Made by a program: the position numbers and the translations under genes
The notes under the pieces: generated by a model
Databases searched by the model: none
Told to the model about the DNA's origin: nothing
What the model saw: only the letters and a program-made list of their open reading frames with translations
Shown here: positions 37,201 to 43,031 of the stretch, piece after piece
How the letters are laid out: every line of letters starts with the position of its first letter
Position numbering within the stretch: the first letter of the stretch is position 1
Assembly (NCBI GenBank): GCA_911728455.2
Contig: OU452232.1
Span: 5,917,227 to 5,981,226, forward strand
DNA length: 64,000 nucleotides
Reading direction: 5' to 3'
Source of the DNA: Marthasterias glacialis
Taxonomy: Eukaryota; Echinodermata; Asteroidea; Forcipulatida; Asteriidae

Positions 37201-40200
37201 ACCTAATACAAAAAGGAGTTCTTTCTGATGTTTGTTCTGTTAAACTTTAAAAACACTATGTAATTCTGATCTCCCCAAATACAGGGGTGTATAATAACCC
37301 AGCCTACTCGGTGACATGGCGTCCGTAATCATGTATAATTCACGCTGATATTGATGGATTGCAGGTCAAATTTTAATATCCACATACAATGGATTCTCCT
37401 TTTCATGGATTTGTAATAGTCCTCTCGGCTAAACAACTCAGTACATTGTCTTATACAAACAAATCCATCACGTCAAATTGGAACAGTATGAATAATAACA
37501 AAGAATGATCAAGTGCTTTAATTTACAGTTCAATGCAGCACAGGTGCAAGTTGGCGTTGTTCATATACCTTTTTGTTAGCACGCAATAAATCAAGTCTTC
37601 ATTTATGAGATGTCAACATTGGTTCTACAGCTAGTCTTCAAAAATCTATGTTTTCAATCTTAGTGCCATATCAAGATGGACATTATCAAAGATTACTGAT
37701 TATAATAATTCTGATGATTTTTTCTTCTTCTTTGTCCCTACAAACTAATTATGCATGTAAAGTAGCAATTTTTACAAGTTGCAGTCACCGTGGTTTCAAG
37801 AACTCTTAGAATTCTTTTTAGTCATCGTTTTTCTTAATCATCGTTGAAAAAAAATGATATCAGGTTTAACCAATTGGCATGGTATTATGTATGTGATCAA
37901 CCCTAGCCCTCATGGAGTGACAAGGATTCGTCCTCAATCTAGCAAAATCCCAAACCAGATGGTAACTCAACACCCAAACTGTTGGACTCTGGTAATAGCA
38001 GTTTGCCTGATCCCGTAAAGCATAATCTAATGTACAGCCTTCATTCTATAACAAAATCCAACAGATTTTGAAGTGTTGTGTATATATCTTGCACTATTGA
38101 AATGAAGTACTTGATGACATATCACATCAAAATGTTTCACTTTCATTGCAAATAAAACATGATCCGATGTCGTTTCCAGAATGACCCCATTCACCTGACG
38201 TCATCACCCACGAGAAAATCTTGGTTAACGCTTTTGTCAGATTCCCCGTTTGTTATACTGTCACAGTAAGCAAAAATAAGCAGGAAACCAGCCACATAAT
38301 GGTACGTGTGACATGGTAATTTGGCTGGTAACCTTATTCTGGTAAAATTGTTTCGCGCTTACACAGCTCCACGAAAGTGTGTTCATTATTTATTTTTCCA
38401 TGCAAACTGACTCACAAAATGGCAGATCATGTACAGAGTACAACCGCGTGTGACGTCACTGCATATGGGGGCCATGCGTACACCAGAAACCCAGACGGAT
38501 TATACAGCAACAGTGTACTTACACAGTAAACCTCCAACCAAATGCAATTGTACGCGTGCCGCCTACCACATCAGACATTCAAATGAAACCCACGTACTAA
38601 TTCGTTTAGCTGTTAAAATCGAATTTACATCTTATTTAAAGATTGGGAATCTAAATTCTAGGCAGGATAAACTTGTGGACTATGTCCAAAGGACCTTTTA
38701 TAAAATTGGTTTGGGAAAATCATGTAGAGTCTATATATTATTCATATCCAATTACGCTGTTTATTTCTATGGTTTGTATTACTGTTTGTTGTTAATAGTT
38801 GTTCGGGCAATAGCACGAACAACTATGTATTGCTAGATTTCCATTTTTAGTATATCTTATTTCTTATGTATTACTTTTTAAATAAATTATTGTCCGTTTG
38901 TTTATTCAGGTTACTGGAAATTGTTCTATACAGGCCAAGGATGGGGACAACATGATAGTCGATTACGAGGTATGATTTATATTCTAAAAGGTATCAAATA
39001 TTTCTATTTAAATCTTTCACATATACTTTTAACATAAATTTTAACATAAAAGTTTATTCTCGGTCAGTATAACTTGAGGTTGTTTTGAATAATGTATTTT
39101 TTTATTTTTTTTATTATTTTGTTGTTGTTGCAATATCCGTATATGGAGTTTTTTTTTTATTTGTTTACTAAATAAATCAAATCAGAAATAAAATCAAGCC
39201 AGCCCAATCTTTTCATGGGAGAAAGTTGTGCATCATAAATAGGTATAATAAATGTGTATAATAAATGTCCGTTTTAAATCATACGTTTTTTGTTCGCAGG
39301 GAACATTTAAGAATGGAACTATTTTTGATTCAACTTTTCCCACCAACTCAACGCTCAACTTTACACTCGGTGTTCCTTACCTCGTCAAAGGCTGGAATAT
39401 GGGGCTACAAGGGGCATGTGTGGGGTAAGTAATAACTGACTAAAAAGCAAAGAATACTGGCTCTAAAGGAGAAGCATTTTTTAACACTAGAGGGCGCTAG
39501 AACAATAATTACCGGGAATGCGCGGAAAATGTAAAATTGTAATGCGAAGCCGTGGAGCTATCAAAACATACCTTTACCATTTTAACAATGAAACGGCTTT
39601 CGTTAACCGACGGGTGGATGGGTTAGACAAAATAGCGTTTTGTGCACGGTAAATAAAACCTATCAAATTGTTGGAAAAGAATGAGAATTGCCACTTACAT
39701 TCACTGGAGTCAAAAGACTCGAGACTGCTGCAACATGTATACCAATTTCTGCAGGGGATTTTAGCATTCCTTTAGGTGTTCCTTACATCATGTACATGTA
39801 CATTCCAGTTCTTTAGCATGCAAACAGGAAAATGGCCGCAAACAATGCTGGTTCCACTTCACATGAGGCAGCAGTGGGCGACTCACATGCTTAAACTCGG
39901 CACCGCCATGTTCCTCGAGGTAGTTTCATTCCTTACCCGGTCTTTTTGTCCATTCTAATAGCTGGAGGTCCAGTGCGTTGGGTTATTTTGTCAAACACGA
40001 GACATTAATAATCTCCACAGTTATACTTTCGATTTGGCAACGTCCGTCCACACTCGGTTATTGTCAAAAAATGTTTGATTTTTGCTCTCATGCCTACAAC
40101 AACCAGACAACACGAACACGGTGTGAACATGGCGGTCTCATACTAAATCTAGACTGGTTCCCGGTCACTACTAGACCGGTTCCCGGTCCCTACATCGTTC

Positions 40201-41424
40201 TCTTGTGTCTGTATATAGGGACCGGTAGCTACTACCGATGTGGCGCTTTTGAAAGGCCCTCGATTGCGCGGGCTTGTGACGTATGCATGTTGTTGTTTGA
40301 CACTAGCACACCGTGTGCATCGTAACCCTTAACCTGGATACAAAGTGAACCAACCTAAAACATCAAAATTCAAGCTAACTTTAGGAGAACATCTTAACTT
40401 TTGTAATTTCTATTTCCATGGTCTGCACACTGGGAGATTCTTTGTCCATTTGTGTAAGGCCGCTTTGCATTACGGGATTACAAAGACACATATGCAAATT
40501 CTAATTAGCATATCTGCCAGGTACATATGCTAATTTTCATTACCCGCCACCGGTCCCTATATTCAGTCAGAACGAAAACAATGTATTGACCAGGAACCAG
40601 TCAAGGTCCCTACATCGTTTTCGTTATGACTGTTTTATAGTATATAATTAGAATATACCTGGTAGATTCTGCCAGGTATATGTTAATTAGAAATAGCATA
40701 ATATAGGTCTACGTAATCCCATAATGCAATGCGGCCTTTACACAAAACATGTCATGCATGATACACACCTGTGCGTATCAAACAACAGCATACCAAGTCA
40801 CGAGCATAGCCAATGTCATCACTAAAACTAGAAAATTATTACTGCGCCTGCGCAAGCGAGGGCCAATCAAAAGCGCCATATCGGTAGTTACTATATATAC
40901 AGTCAGAACGAGAACGATGTTGGGACCGTGGACCAGTCTACATTGCGGTCTCATACTAATTTGTCCTCATTCCCAAATTTCCACACTACAGTGACGAGTT
41001 ACGTTTGGTGATCCCGTACTCCCTTGGGTACGGTGAGTCTGGTAACCCACCCTTCATACCACCGAAAACCGATCTGTACTTCAGGATACACGTCCTGGAA
41101 ATCAACCGGTTCGAGCTACTAGCTCCCGCCGCTGGGAAAACCCTCGACGGCAACGACACCGACGCCCCCAACGGCACGTCGAATATGACCGGAAACCCAG
41201 ATGACGAATTTGATGACGACGGGTATGATCCTGAAGGGAATCCAGCACCTTATGACCCATCTGACCTTTTGTACAAGCTGCAATTTCTGGCCATACCAGT
41301 GGCAGTAATTCTGTTCCTACTTGTTGCCTACTGCATTTATACTATTGAGTATCCAGACAGGAAAATTAAATTTTACCGAGTGCGTGACCATGATTTTGAC
41401 AGCGGACACAACCGGGTCATATGA
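4198..41424 (+). CDS. Secretory FKBP-type peptidyl-prolyl isomerase with C-terminal membrane anchor (four exons)
   Basis: CDS joins 4198-4290, 38910-38969, 39300-39424 and 40992-41424, giving 236 residues plus stop. All junctions are GT-AG and in frame. Residues 1-22 form a signal peptide. An FKBP domain spans about 36-131, followed by an acidic, Asn-rich stalk (about 140-185), a membrane segment (about 189-209) and a short basic tail. Residues that line the FKBP12 active site are kept: Tyr50, Phe60-Asp61, Val80, Trp83, Tyr106, Ile115 and Phe123, so catalysis of Xaa-Pro isomerisation in ER client folding is likely. Cys36 and Cys91 match the disulfide pair of ER-lumenal FKBPs (FKBP2/11/14 group). 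Order and anchor resemble FKBP11, but the acidic stalk is longer and there is no KDEL-type tail. Several N-glycosylation sequons (for example 35, 56, 67, 71) fit lumenal topology. Orthology to FKBP11 is inference; the FKBP identity is firm. Confidence 0.92.
5325..5693. mobile_element. Non-autonomous element, family B, copy 1
   Basis: An approximately 370-bp sequence beginning GGTAGAATAC and ending CACCTTTAAA. A second copy lies at 23346-23696 in the same orientation. Both share ACCAGTACCAATCTTCCA, CCCCGATTTTAATTTCGG and TCTCCTGACTCAGACGA. An internal palindrome (TTTCGGTTGTAACAATCGAAA) is conserved in both copies. It is non-coding. Confidence 0.65.
6270..6583 (-). mobile_element. tRNA-derived SINE, family 1 (near full length)
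   Basis: Read on the - strand, it starts with a tRNA-like head containing GTCGTGGCCGAATGGTTTAG (A-box region) and GGGCTCGAATCCCGG (B-box region), followed by GTGTCCTTGAGCAAGACAC and a 200-bp body. The same body follows the head at 54928-55250 in the opposite orientation. The tRNA-like part no longer folds as a functional tRNA. Confidence 0.75.
7176..7440 (+). mobile_element. tRNA-derived SINE, family 2
   Basis: The head has GGTTGGCTTCGGGGTTTCTT and the B-box GGTTCGAATCCC, followed by ATGGATTGGGTTTTCAGTCC and CTGATTGCGTGGGTTTTC. The same order occurs on the - strand at 18140-18452, which supports a second SINE family distinct from family 1. Confidence 0.7.
8976..9284. mobile_element. Element with CAACCTCGTCCCC inverted ends
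   Basis: CAACCTCGTCCCC at 8984-8996 is matched by its exact complement GGGGACGAGGTTG at 9262-9274. Flanking TCGCAACT and ATGCAACTG extend the symmetry. It appears to have inserted into an older repeat (about 8899-9504) rich in GACTA/TAGTC motifs whose own ends are CACTCT and AGAGTG. No coding capacity. Confidence 0.55.
9828..10003. mobile_element. Short hairpin-type MITE
   Basis: The left end TAGACCTTTATCATGGTGCA is complementary, with few mismatches, to the right end, which contains TGGTGGCAGCATGATAAAAG and TCTA. The interior is 120 bp of non-coding DNA. A related fragment with AACGTGACAACAATGGCGGC occurs at about 5,812-5,835. Confidence 0.55.
10019..10489. mobile_element. Non-autonomous element, family E, copy 1
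   Basis: The ends AGGTCGAATTTAGTTTTGTG and CACAAAACTGAATTTTTGAC are inverted repeats. The arms also share GAAAGTGGGAGAAAA with its complement and carry two ATCCAATGACGTCA-like sites. A truncated direct copy lies at 46897-47222. A 113-codon frame on the - strand here is repeat-derived. Confidence 0.65.
12832..13430 (+). pseudogene. Frameshifted exon of an uncharacterised SAMD3-like protein family
   Basis: After an acceptor-like TTATATCCAG, the frame reads SDDRDQHDKELASVQQ and then SYKVPWHKLPKALMAKCKVG and ERPEPRDRRKMIKIIMDDV. A one-base shift near 13107 continues with KFSKSFADIINGEILGDGAS and LLQQLESRKENLQRLTG. A second shift near 13240 restores the frame with ARKKAKIELDSFGCI, then QWMPDLPEGESQE. 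The order of a PxDRRxM block, a KSFAD-GDG-SLL block and a basic-DSFGC-W block resembles the C-terminal conserved region of large uncharacterised (often SAM-domain-3-like) proteins of fish and invertebrates, from memory. The two shifts argue for decay, though assembly errors could mimic this. Confidence 0.55.
14319..14460 (+). pseudogene. Probable terminal exon of the same decayed gene
   Basis: After TTTGTATTCACAG, the open frame reads FFVGINPGEGTKAVRGKKRG then MPVSGKVTALANAMAMFENE and WNFSEL before TAA at 14458-14460. It is in sense with the fragment 0.9 kb upstream. Its lysine-rich GKKRG and a C-terminal FENEW motif look protein-like. The assignment to the same gene rests on proximity and orientation. 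A separate origin is possible. Confidence 0.4.
14637..15081. repeat. Foldback element with arms of about 200 bp
   Basis: GTTCACTGTGTTGACAACTG at 14637 is mirrored by CAGTTGTTAAAACAGTGAAC ending at 15081. Further inwards CACAAATTGTTAAGACTA, ACTTAATGCGCGACTAGTTC and TAGTTGAGGTATT each have a complementary counterpart in the right arm (TAGTCTCAACAATTTGTTAC, GAACTAGTCATGCGTTAAGT, AAGTACCTCAACTA). The loop is about 80 bp. RNA from this segment could form a long imperfect hairpin. Confidence 0.75.
15244..15813. mobile_element. Element with terminal inverted repeats filled by about 25 self-complementary 20-bp units
   Basis: The ends are GACAAGCCAAATGCCCAATA (from 15249) and its complement TATTGGGCATTTGGCTTGCC (to 15810). 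The whole interior consists of degenerate repeats of CGATAAACACTGTTTATCG, a near-perfect palindrome, with arms alternating between GATAAAC and GAAAAAC and their complements GTTTATC and GTTTTTC. Spacers between units are 0-3 bp. TGTGTG flanks both ends and may be a target-site duplication. It has no coding capacity. The 72-codon frame at 15675-15893 is incidental. Confidence 0.85.
16800..17250. repeat. TTCCG/CGGAA-rich imperfect palindromic repeats
   Basis: TTCCGTAAAAATTACGGAA-like palindromes recur at about 16839, 17040 and 17205, interspersed with AGTTCCGGCAGCAAA (16867 and 17071) and its complement TTTTGCTGCCGGAACT (about 17206). The stretch forms the right terminal part of the CACTGTAAAAAA-type repeat. 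A shorter stretch with the same vocabulary lies at 11110-11200. Confidence 0.7.
18140..18452 (-). mobile_element. tRNA-derived SINE, family 2, second copy
   Basis: On the - strand it contains GGTTGGCTCGGTGGTTTCTT, the B-box GGTTCGAATCCCGG, ATGTGGATTGGGTTTTCAGT and CTGATTGCGTGGGTTTTCCC, in the same order as the copy at 7176-7440. The distal part has TTTCTGGTAATGAAA (on the + strand), which is also seen near 44328, suggesting a shared 3' tail module. Confidence 0.7.
20042..20391. mobile_element. Family A element
   Basis: Ends AAAGCCCAAGCTCAACATTG and ATTGAGCTGGGGCTTTAA. The interior shares TCTCACTGAGA, GAACGAAACGAGCTGACATT and ATATCTTGATTTGTTC with the other family A copies. Non-coding. Confidence 0.7.
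22445..22645. mobile_element. Family C element
   Basis: Begins GGGTCCAATTTCATACAGCT and ends CAGCTTTATGCAATTGGGTC, with TGACTGGTATCCTGC inside. It is adjacent to another hairpin and a second family C copy, forming a cluster of three elements within 560 bp. Confidence 0.7.
22730..22828. mobile_element. Hairpin MITE with GGATTTCACAAAAC ends
   Basis: GGATTTCACAAAACTAGTCC at 22733 is mirrored by GTTTTGTGAAATCC, preceded by GACTAGTCCTAGC. The interior repeats GGGACTAGTTGGGACT. About 95 bp, potentially an almost complete stem-loop. Confidence 0.7.
22827..22999. mobile_element. Family C element
   Basis: Starts GGGCCCAATTTCATAGAGCT and ends near TTAAGCAGCTTATATGAAAG. It contains GCTAAGCAAAAATAAGCAG and TGTGCTTAGCTACTTTTTGT, the paired motifs of the family. 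Confidence 0.7.
23346..23696. mobile_element. Family B element, copy 2
   Basis: Matches 5325-5693 across most of its length, sharing AAATACTGTCAAAGTCGA, CCCCGATTTTAATTTCGG and GATTGAGCCCAAATTTT. It begins AAAGGTAGAATAC and ends TATTTTACCTTTA, so the termini are short inverted repeats. Confidence 0.65.
23731..24626. mobile_element. Element with CGCGTAGCGA ends and tandem GGGGGCTTCGCCCCC units
   Basis: CGCGTAGCGA near 23735 is mirrored by TCGCTACGCG at 24614. Next to each end are G- or C-homopolymer runs. Inside, a unit of about 160-200 bp occurs three times in degenerate form. Each has CCTGAAAACACTTAAAACCG or a variant, then GCGTCCGGGGGCTTCGCCCC-type stem-loops (about 23,988, 24,148 and 24,326) and a TTGGCAACTTGACG segment. 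Non-coding. Confidence 0.6.
25210..26053. repeat. Hexamer-based minisatellite (GAGTAT/GAGTAC/GAGATT/GAGCAT)
   Basis: About 840 bp built from GAGNAN hexamers arranged mostly as a 24-bp higher-order unit GAGTATGAGTACGAGATT plus GAGCAT. Because the period is a multiple of three, frames on both strands stay open for 200 codons or more (Ser-Met-rich on one strand, Leu-rich or His-Thr-rich on the other). These are compositional artefacts. The sequence just before it (25000-25200) has degenerate GAGTACGAG words, suggesting where the array grew from. Confidence 0.95.
26055..26387. mobile_element. Family A element abutting the minisatellite
   Basis: Diverged family A copy. It has GGTATAAAGATAATGATGGT, GAAAACTTTCTTTGAAATAT and ends with ACCAATGTTGAGATGATGCT. 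It starts within a few bases of the minisatellite end. Confidence 0.6.
27606..27650. repeat. AT dinucleotide microsatellite
   Basis: Alternating TA interrupted twice by TTTA, about 45 bp. It sits inside FKBP intron 1 and has no other visible role. Confidence 0.9.
29095..29460. mobile_element. Family A element, best-preserved copy
   Basis: Clean terminal repeats AAAGCCCCAGCTCAACATTG and CGAATGTTGAGCTGGCTTTA. Internal palindrome GTCTCATATGAGACGAAAAC. It abuts the next copy directly. Confidence 0.75.
29461..29828. mobile_element. Family A element, abutting second copy
   Basis: Begins AAAGCTCCAGCTCGACGTTG and ends AACGTTGGACTGGGGGCTTT. Its internal order is inverted relative to the neighbour: GGTAATGATGGTAGAAAATT comes first. 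The two copies therefore face each other and share the boundary TTTAAAG. Confidence 0.7.
30885..31141 (-). mobile_element. tRNA-derived SINE, family 1
   Basis: On the - strand: TGGCGTGTCGTGGCTAAGCG (A-box region), GGTTTGAATCCCTGTCGTGA, CTTGTGACCTTGAGCAAGAC, then CTCCCAGGAGTAAATGGGTA and GTATACTCCCCAGGGAGCTG. This is the long-tailed form of the family seen also at 53830-54176. Confidence 0.75.
31819..32065. repeat. Left copy of a 247-bp near-identical inverted repeat
   Basis: Starts AGCCTAGGAATGGATTTACT and ends CTGGCAAATCCAGA. It is the reverse complement of 35063-35308 with only a handful of differences (for example GCGCGCACC versus GTGCGCACC), so the pair is recent or kept alike by gene conversion. 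The innermost 17 bases can form a small hairpin (TTCTGG and CCAGAA). Confidence 0.9.
32359..32592. mobile_element. Element rich in GGGTCA-TGACCC palindromes
   Basis: The terminal segments CTGAAAAACTACCGGGTCAG and the complement of CTGACCTAGGAGTTTTTAAG are inverted repeats. Inside are palindromes of GGGTCA and TGACCC separated by 3 or 4 bases: GGTCAGTTTGACC at 32423-32435 and GGTCATACTGACC at 32516-32528 have the 3-base spacing, while those at the two ends have 4-base spacing. Non-coding. Confidence 0.7.
32823..33103. mobile_element. Diverged family A relative
   Basis: Starts TTAAAGCACATGGCCAATAT and ends GCCAATGTTGTGCACACCCT. The core AGGGAAGTTTTCCACCATGA and CATCTTTATAACATGTAAG resembles the family A core. 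A similar variant is at 45910-46397. Confidence 0.5.
33775..34196. mobile_element. Element with ACGCTAGGTGGCAGCAGAC ends, interrupted by another MITE
   Basis: ACGCTAGGTGGCAGCAGAC at 33775-33793 is the exact complement of GTCTGCTGCCACCTAGCGT at 34178-34196. Its interior is interrupted by the 33818-33985 hairpin element. The remaining part has short inverted words such as AGATTAGTCTTAAG and TCTTTTAAGATGAATCTTA. Confidence 0.8.
33818..33985. mobile_element. Nested hairpin MITE with CACTGCAAAAACTGGGGTG ends
   Basis: CACTGCAAAAACTGGGGTGT is exactly mirrored by ACACCCCAGTTTTTGCAGTG. The complementarity continues through GGTATCTATATGTG and CACATATAGATACC and through CAACACTGACATTGTGTT and AACACCATGTCGGTGTTG, so nearly all of the 168 bp can fold into one stem. 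It lies within the 33775-34196 element. Confidence 0.85.
34800..34845 (-). other. Hammerhead-like core motif (weak)
   Basis: On the - strand CTGACGA (34837-34843) is followed by a possible 5-bp stem, GGTCC with GGATC, closed by GGTTT, and then GAAA (34817-34820). This matches the CUGANGA-stem II-GAAA core of hammerhead ribozymes as known from Penelope-like retroelements. Flanking stem I pairing is poor (about 2 bp), so activity is doubtful. Confidence 0.2.
35063..35308. repeat. Right copy of the 247-bp inverted repeat
   Basis: Reverse complement of 31819-32065, separated from it by about 3.0 kb. The outermost 40 bases (TACATCATTGGTTTTTAGAA, then GAGTAAATCCATTCCTAGGC) are similar to the core of the 74-bp satellite at 2217-2999. 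Confidence 0.9.
38910..38969 (+). CDS. FKBP gene exon 2
   Basis: A 60-bp, phase 0-0 exon encoding residues 32-51, containing the first conserved Cys, the GD turn and the VDYE strand with active-site Tyr50. The acceptor TTTATTCAG ends at 38909 and the donor GAG|GTATGA follows 38969. Confidence 0.9.
38970..39299 (+). other. FKBP intron 2
   Basis: A 330-bp AT-rich intron with GTATGA donor and TTCGCAG acceptor. It contains T-rich runs and no recognisable repeat. Confidence 0.85.
39300..39424 (+). CDS. FKBP gene exon 3
   Basis: A 125-bp exon encoding residues 52-92 plus two bases of codon 93. It carries GTFKNGTIFDS (the FD active-site pair), LVKGWNMGL (the Trp platform) and the second cysteine in ACVG. 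Acceptor TTCGCAG ends at 39299 and donor GG|GTAAGT follows 39424 (phase 2). Confidence 0.92.
40165..40945. repeat. 0.78-kb foldback inside FKBP intron 3
   Basis: The left arm (from about 40165) and the right arm (to about 40945) are imperfect reverse complements of roughly 370 bp each. Paired segments include CTACCGATGTGGCGCTTTTG with its counterpart near 40870-40890, GGCCCTCGATTGCGCGGGC with GCCTGCGCAAGCGAGGGCC, and GTAAGGCCGCTTTGCATTAC with its mirror at 40718-40742. It ends about 50 bp before the exon 4 acceptor. The rest of intron 3 (39425-40164) is unremarkable. Confidence 0.8.
40992..41424 (+). CDS. FKBP gene exon 4 (domain end, stalk, membrane anchor, stop)
   Basis: Encodes residues 93-236 and TGA at 41422-41424. 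It contains ELRLVIPYSLGYGESG and PPFIPPKTDLYF (the 80s loop and last strand of FKBP), then an acidic DDEFDDDGYDPEG stretch, a hydrophobic segment about residues 189-209 and a basic-aromatic tail. The acceptor is CACTACAG ending at 40991. Codon use is GC-richer than the surrounding introns. Confidence 0.92.
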
Positions 41425-41606
41425 GCTTTTACTCGGCGACCCAAGCTTGACTTTTACGCTGATGAACTTTTTGATACGGTGTTGGGATTTTAAACAAAAA
41501 CTAATGGCCTGCATGGCATCCAACTTGTTATGCTTAAAATTGATGAGTGTACCAGCCTTAATTGGAAACCAGACCTTTCCAATGCCAAGCCTTGAACCGA
41601 ATTGAA

Positions 41607-41755
41607 GGCCGTTTACGAAACCACGGGTTGAGCGTGGGCTCAGGCTTAGGCTCTGTTCCCCTGTTTGAAGCCTCGTAAGGAAAGCACTCGTTTTCTAAAT
41701 AACTGACGGAGCCTAAGCCCAAGCCCAATCCCAAGCCGTGGTTTCGTAAACGGCC
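41607..41755. mobile_element. 149-bp MITE in the FKBP 3' flank
   Basis: GGCCGTTTACGAAACCACGG at 41607-41626 is exactly complementary to CCGTGGTTTCGTAAACGGCC at 41736-41755. Inside, GGCTTAGGCTC and GAGCCTAAGCCCAAGCCC extend the stem. It lies 183 bp after the stop codon, so it is probably in the 3' UTR or just beyond. Related GGCTTAGGCTCTGT sequence is at about 59,500. Confidence 0.85.
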
Positions 41756-42332
41756 ACAGTTTGATTTACACCTTAAGATGACCCTGAAAATCTCTGTTGT
41801 TGGCGCAATATTCCACACACAAAAAATATTTAAAAAATAACGAGCTCTGCTTTTTGCCGCGTAAAAAGTAAACATTTTAAGGTGCTTCTGGAACCTCAAG
41901 GATGTTTTGGACTTCTTGGGCAAATAGACCCTTCTCTGATGACGTCACTATAATTGCTCGCCACGCTGGAGTACTTTACACGCGCAAGTCATGCACACAC
42001 GTTACTAGAAATACGAAATACAACGCTGCAATGGCACACTACCCCCACGTATCCTTCATTGTGCATCCAGCACAGCGGGCGTCCCGCGTTGCTGTAAAAA
42101 TGTGACGTCAGTGAAAAAGGTATATTGCCTAAAATAACCGCAAATTGTGCGCGTATTTCAACTTCTAAGAACCTTGTCCGTGGTCTGCTATTTAACAAAA
42201 GGCTTTTGAATTCATACAACTGTAATCTGGTATCATACTTAACGCGCGGAGGAAACAAGTCACGCGAGACTTGCCAGTTGTTGTTTCCCTTCAATTTTAT
42301 TGATAGCCATCCACGAAGCCCCGCCCAATGCA

Positions 42333-42338
42333 AATAAA
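42333..42338 (+). terminator. First canonical AATAAA after the FKBP stop
   Basis: The first AATAAA downstream of 41424 in sense orientation. Another lies at 42759-42764. Use as a polyadenylation signal would imply a 3' UTR of about 0.9 kb containing the MITE at 41607-41755. A variant signal closer to the stop cannot be excluded. Confidence 0.25.
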
Positions 42339-42802
42339 CCATGCGTGCATTTCCCGAAAGTGTCATTCAACACTTTTTGTCATGTGATCGAGCAAGGCAC
42401 GTTTTGAAAAAGTGGCGCGACAATCGTATATATCCACGTGGACGTGGCTGCATCCAATCCTGCATGCGGCTTCACACGCATAAGTTTTTAACTACTCAAT
42501 CTTGACAGTGATTGGCCAGTATGTCATTGGGGCGGGGCTTACTGGATAGCTTTCTTTTCCCACCAAACAGGGCGAATGGCATTGTAAAAAATGTTTGCCC
42601 AAAGTTTTCCCAGTGATGTTCGCCCCACCCAGTTGTATTTCAACAAGTGAATCTATGATTGTTTAAAAATAATGGTATACCATGTCAAAACTCGTAGTTT
42701 GTATGTTTTATTGTTTGACTTTTCTAGGTGGGATTCGTTTAAATACAACATTTCGTTTAATAAAAGAAGTGTTACCTGAGTAATCTGTACATTAGGCTAT
42801 AG

Positions 42803-43031
42803 GCCAAGTTCACACAATCACCATTTGTCAACTACAGGTCGATATTGCCCGGTACCAAGCACATGTTTTTGAGCATGAGTACCAGTTAATATCCAGCCAA
42901 GTTCGCACAAGGACCATTTGTCGACTACAGGTCTTTATTGCCTGGTACCCATTACCCAACACTTTGTTTTTGAGCATGAGTATCAGTTAACATCAGCCTC
43001 TAGTCGACAAATGGTCCTTGTGCGAACTTGG
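42803..43031. mobile_element. Duplicated foldback repeat (CCAAGTTCGCACAAGG)
   Basis: Two diverged tandem copies start at 42803 and about 42898 (CCAAGTTCACACAATCACCA, CCAAGTTCGCACAAGGACCA). The second ends with its own complement, TGGTCCTTGTGCGAACTTGG, at about 43012-43031. TTTTGAGCATGAGTACCAGT occurs in both units. Non-coding. Confidence 0.75.

Larger units (their letters stand above)
4291..38909 (+). other. FKBP intron 1 (34.6 kb), largely repeats
   Basis: Bounded by a GTGAGT donor and a TTTATTCAG acceptor. It contains the elements listed separately. Long parts with no nameable content include about 4,580-5,320, 5,700-6,260, 7,450-8,890, 10,490-11,090, 17,260-18,130, 18,460-20,040, 20,400-22,440, 26,390-29,090, 29,830-30,880 and 35,310-38,900. 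Among these, 7,620-7,990, 19,560-19,665, 36,860-37,010 and 37,960-38,045 look like diverged dispersed repeats. No second complete gene could be read inside. Whether the whole span is a single intron depends on transcript evidence, since exon 1 is joined to exon 2 only by phase and protein logic. Confidence 0.65.

Noticed and set aside
38429-38836. 135-codon + strand frame just before FKBP exon 2
   Set aside because: Upstream part is repeat-like (family C fragment), downstream part is AT-rich. It is not in frame with exon 2 and shows no signal peptide that could replace exon 1.
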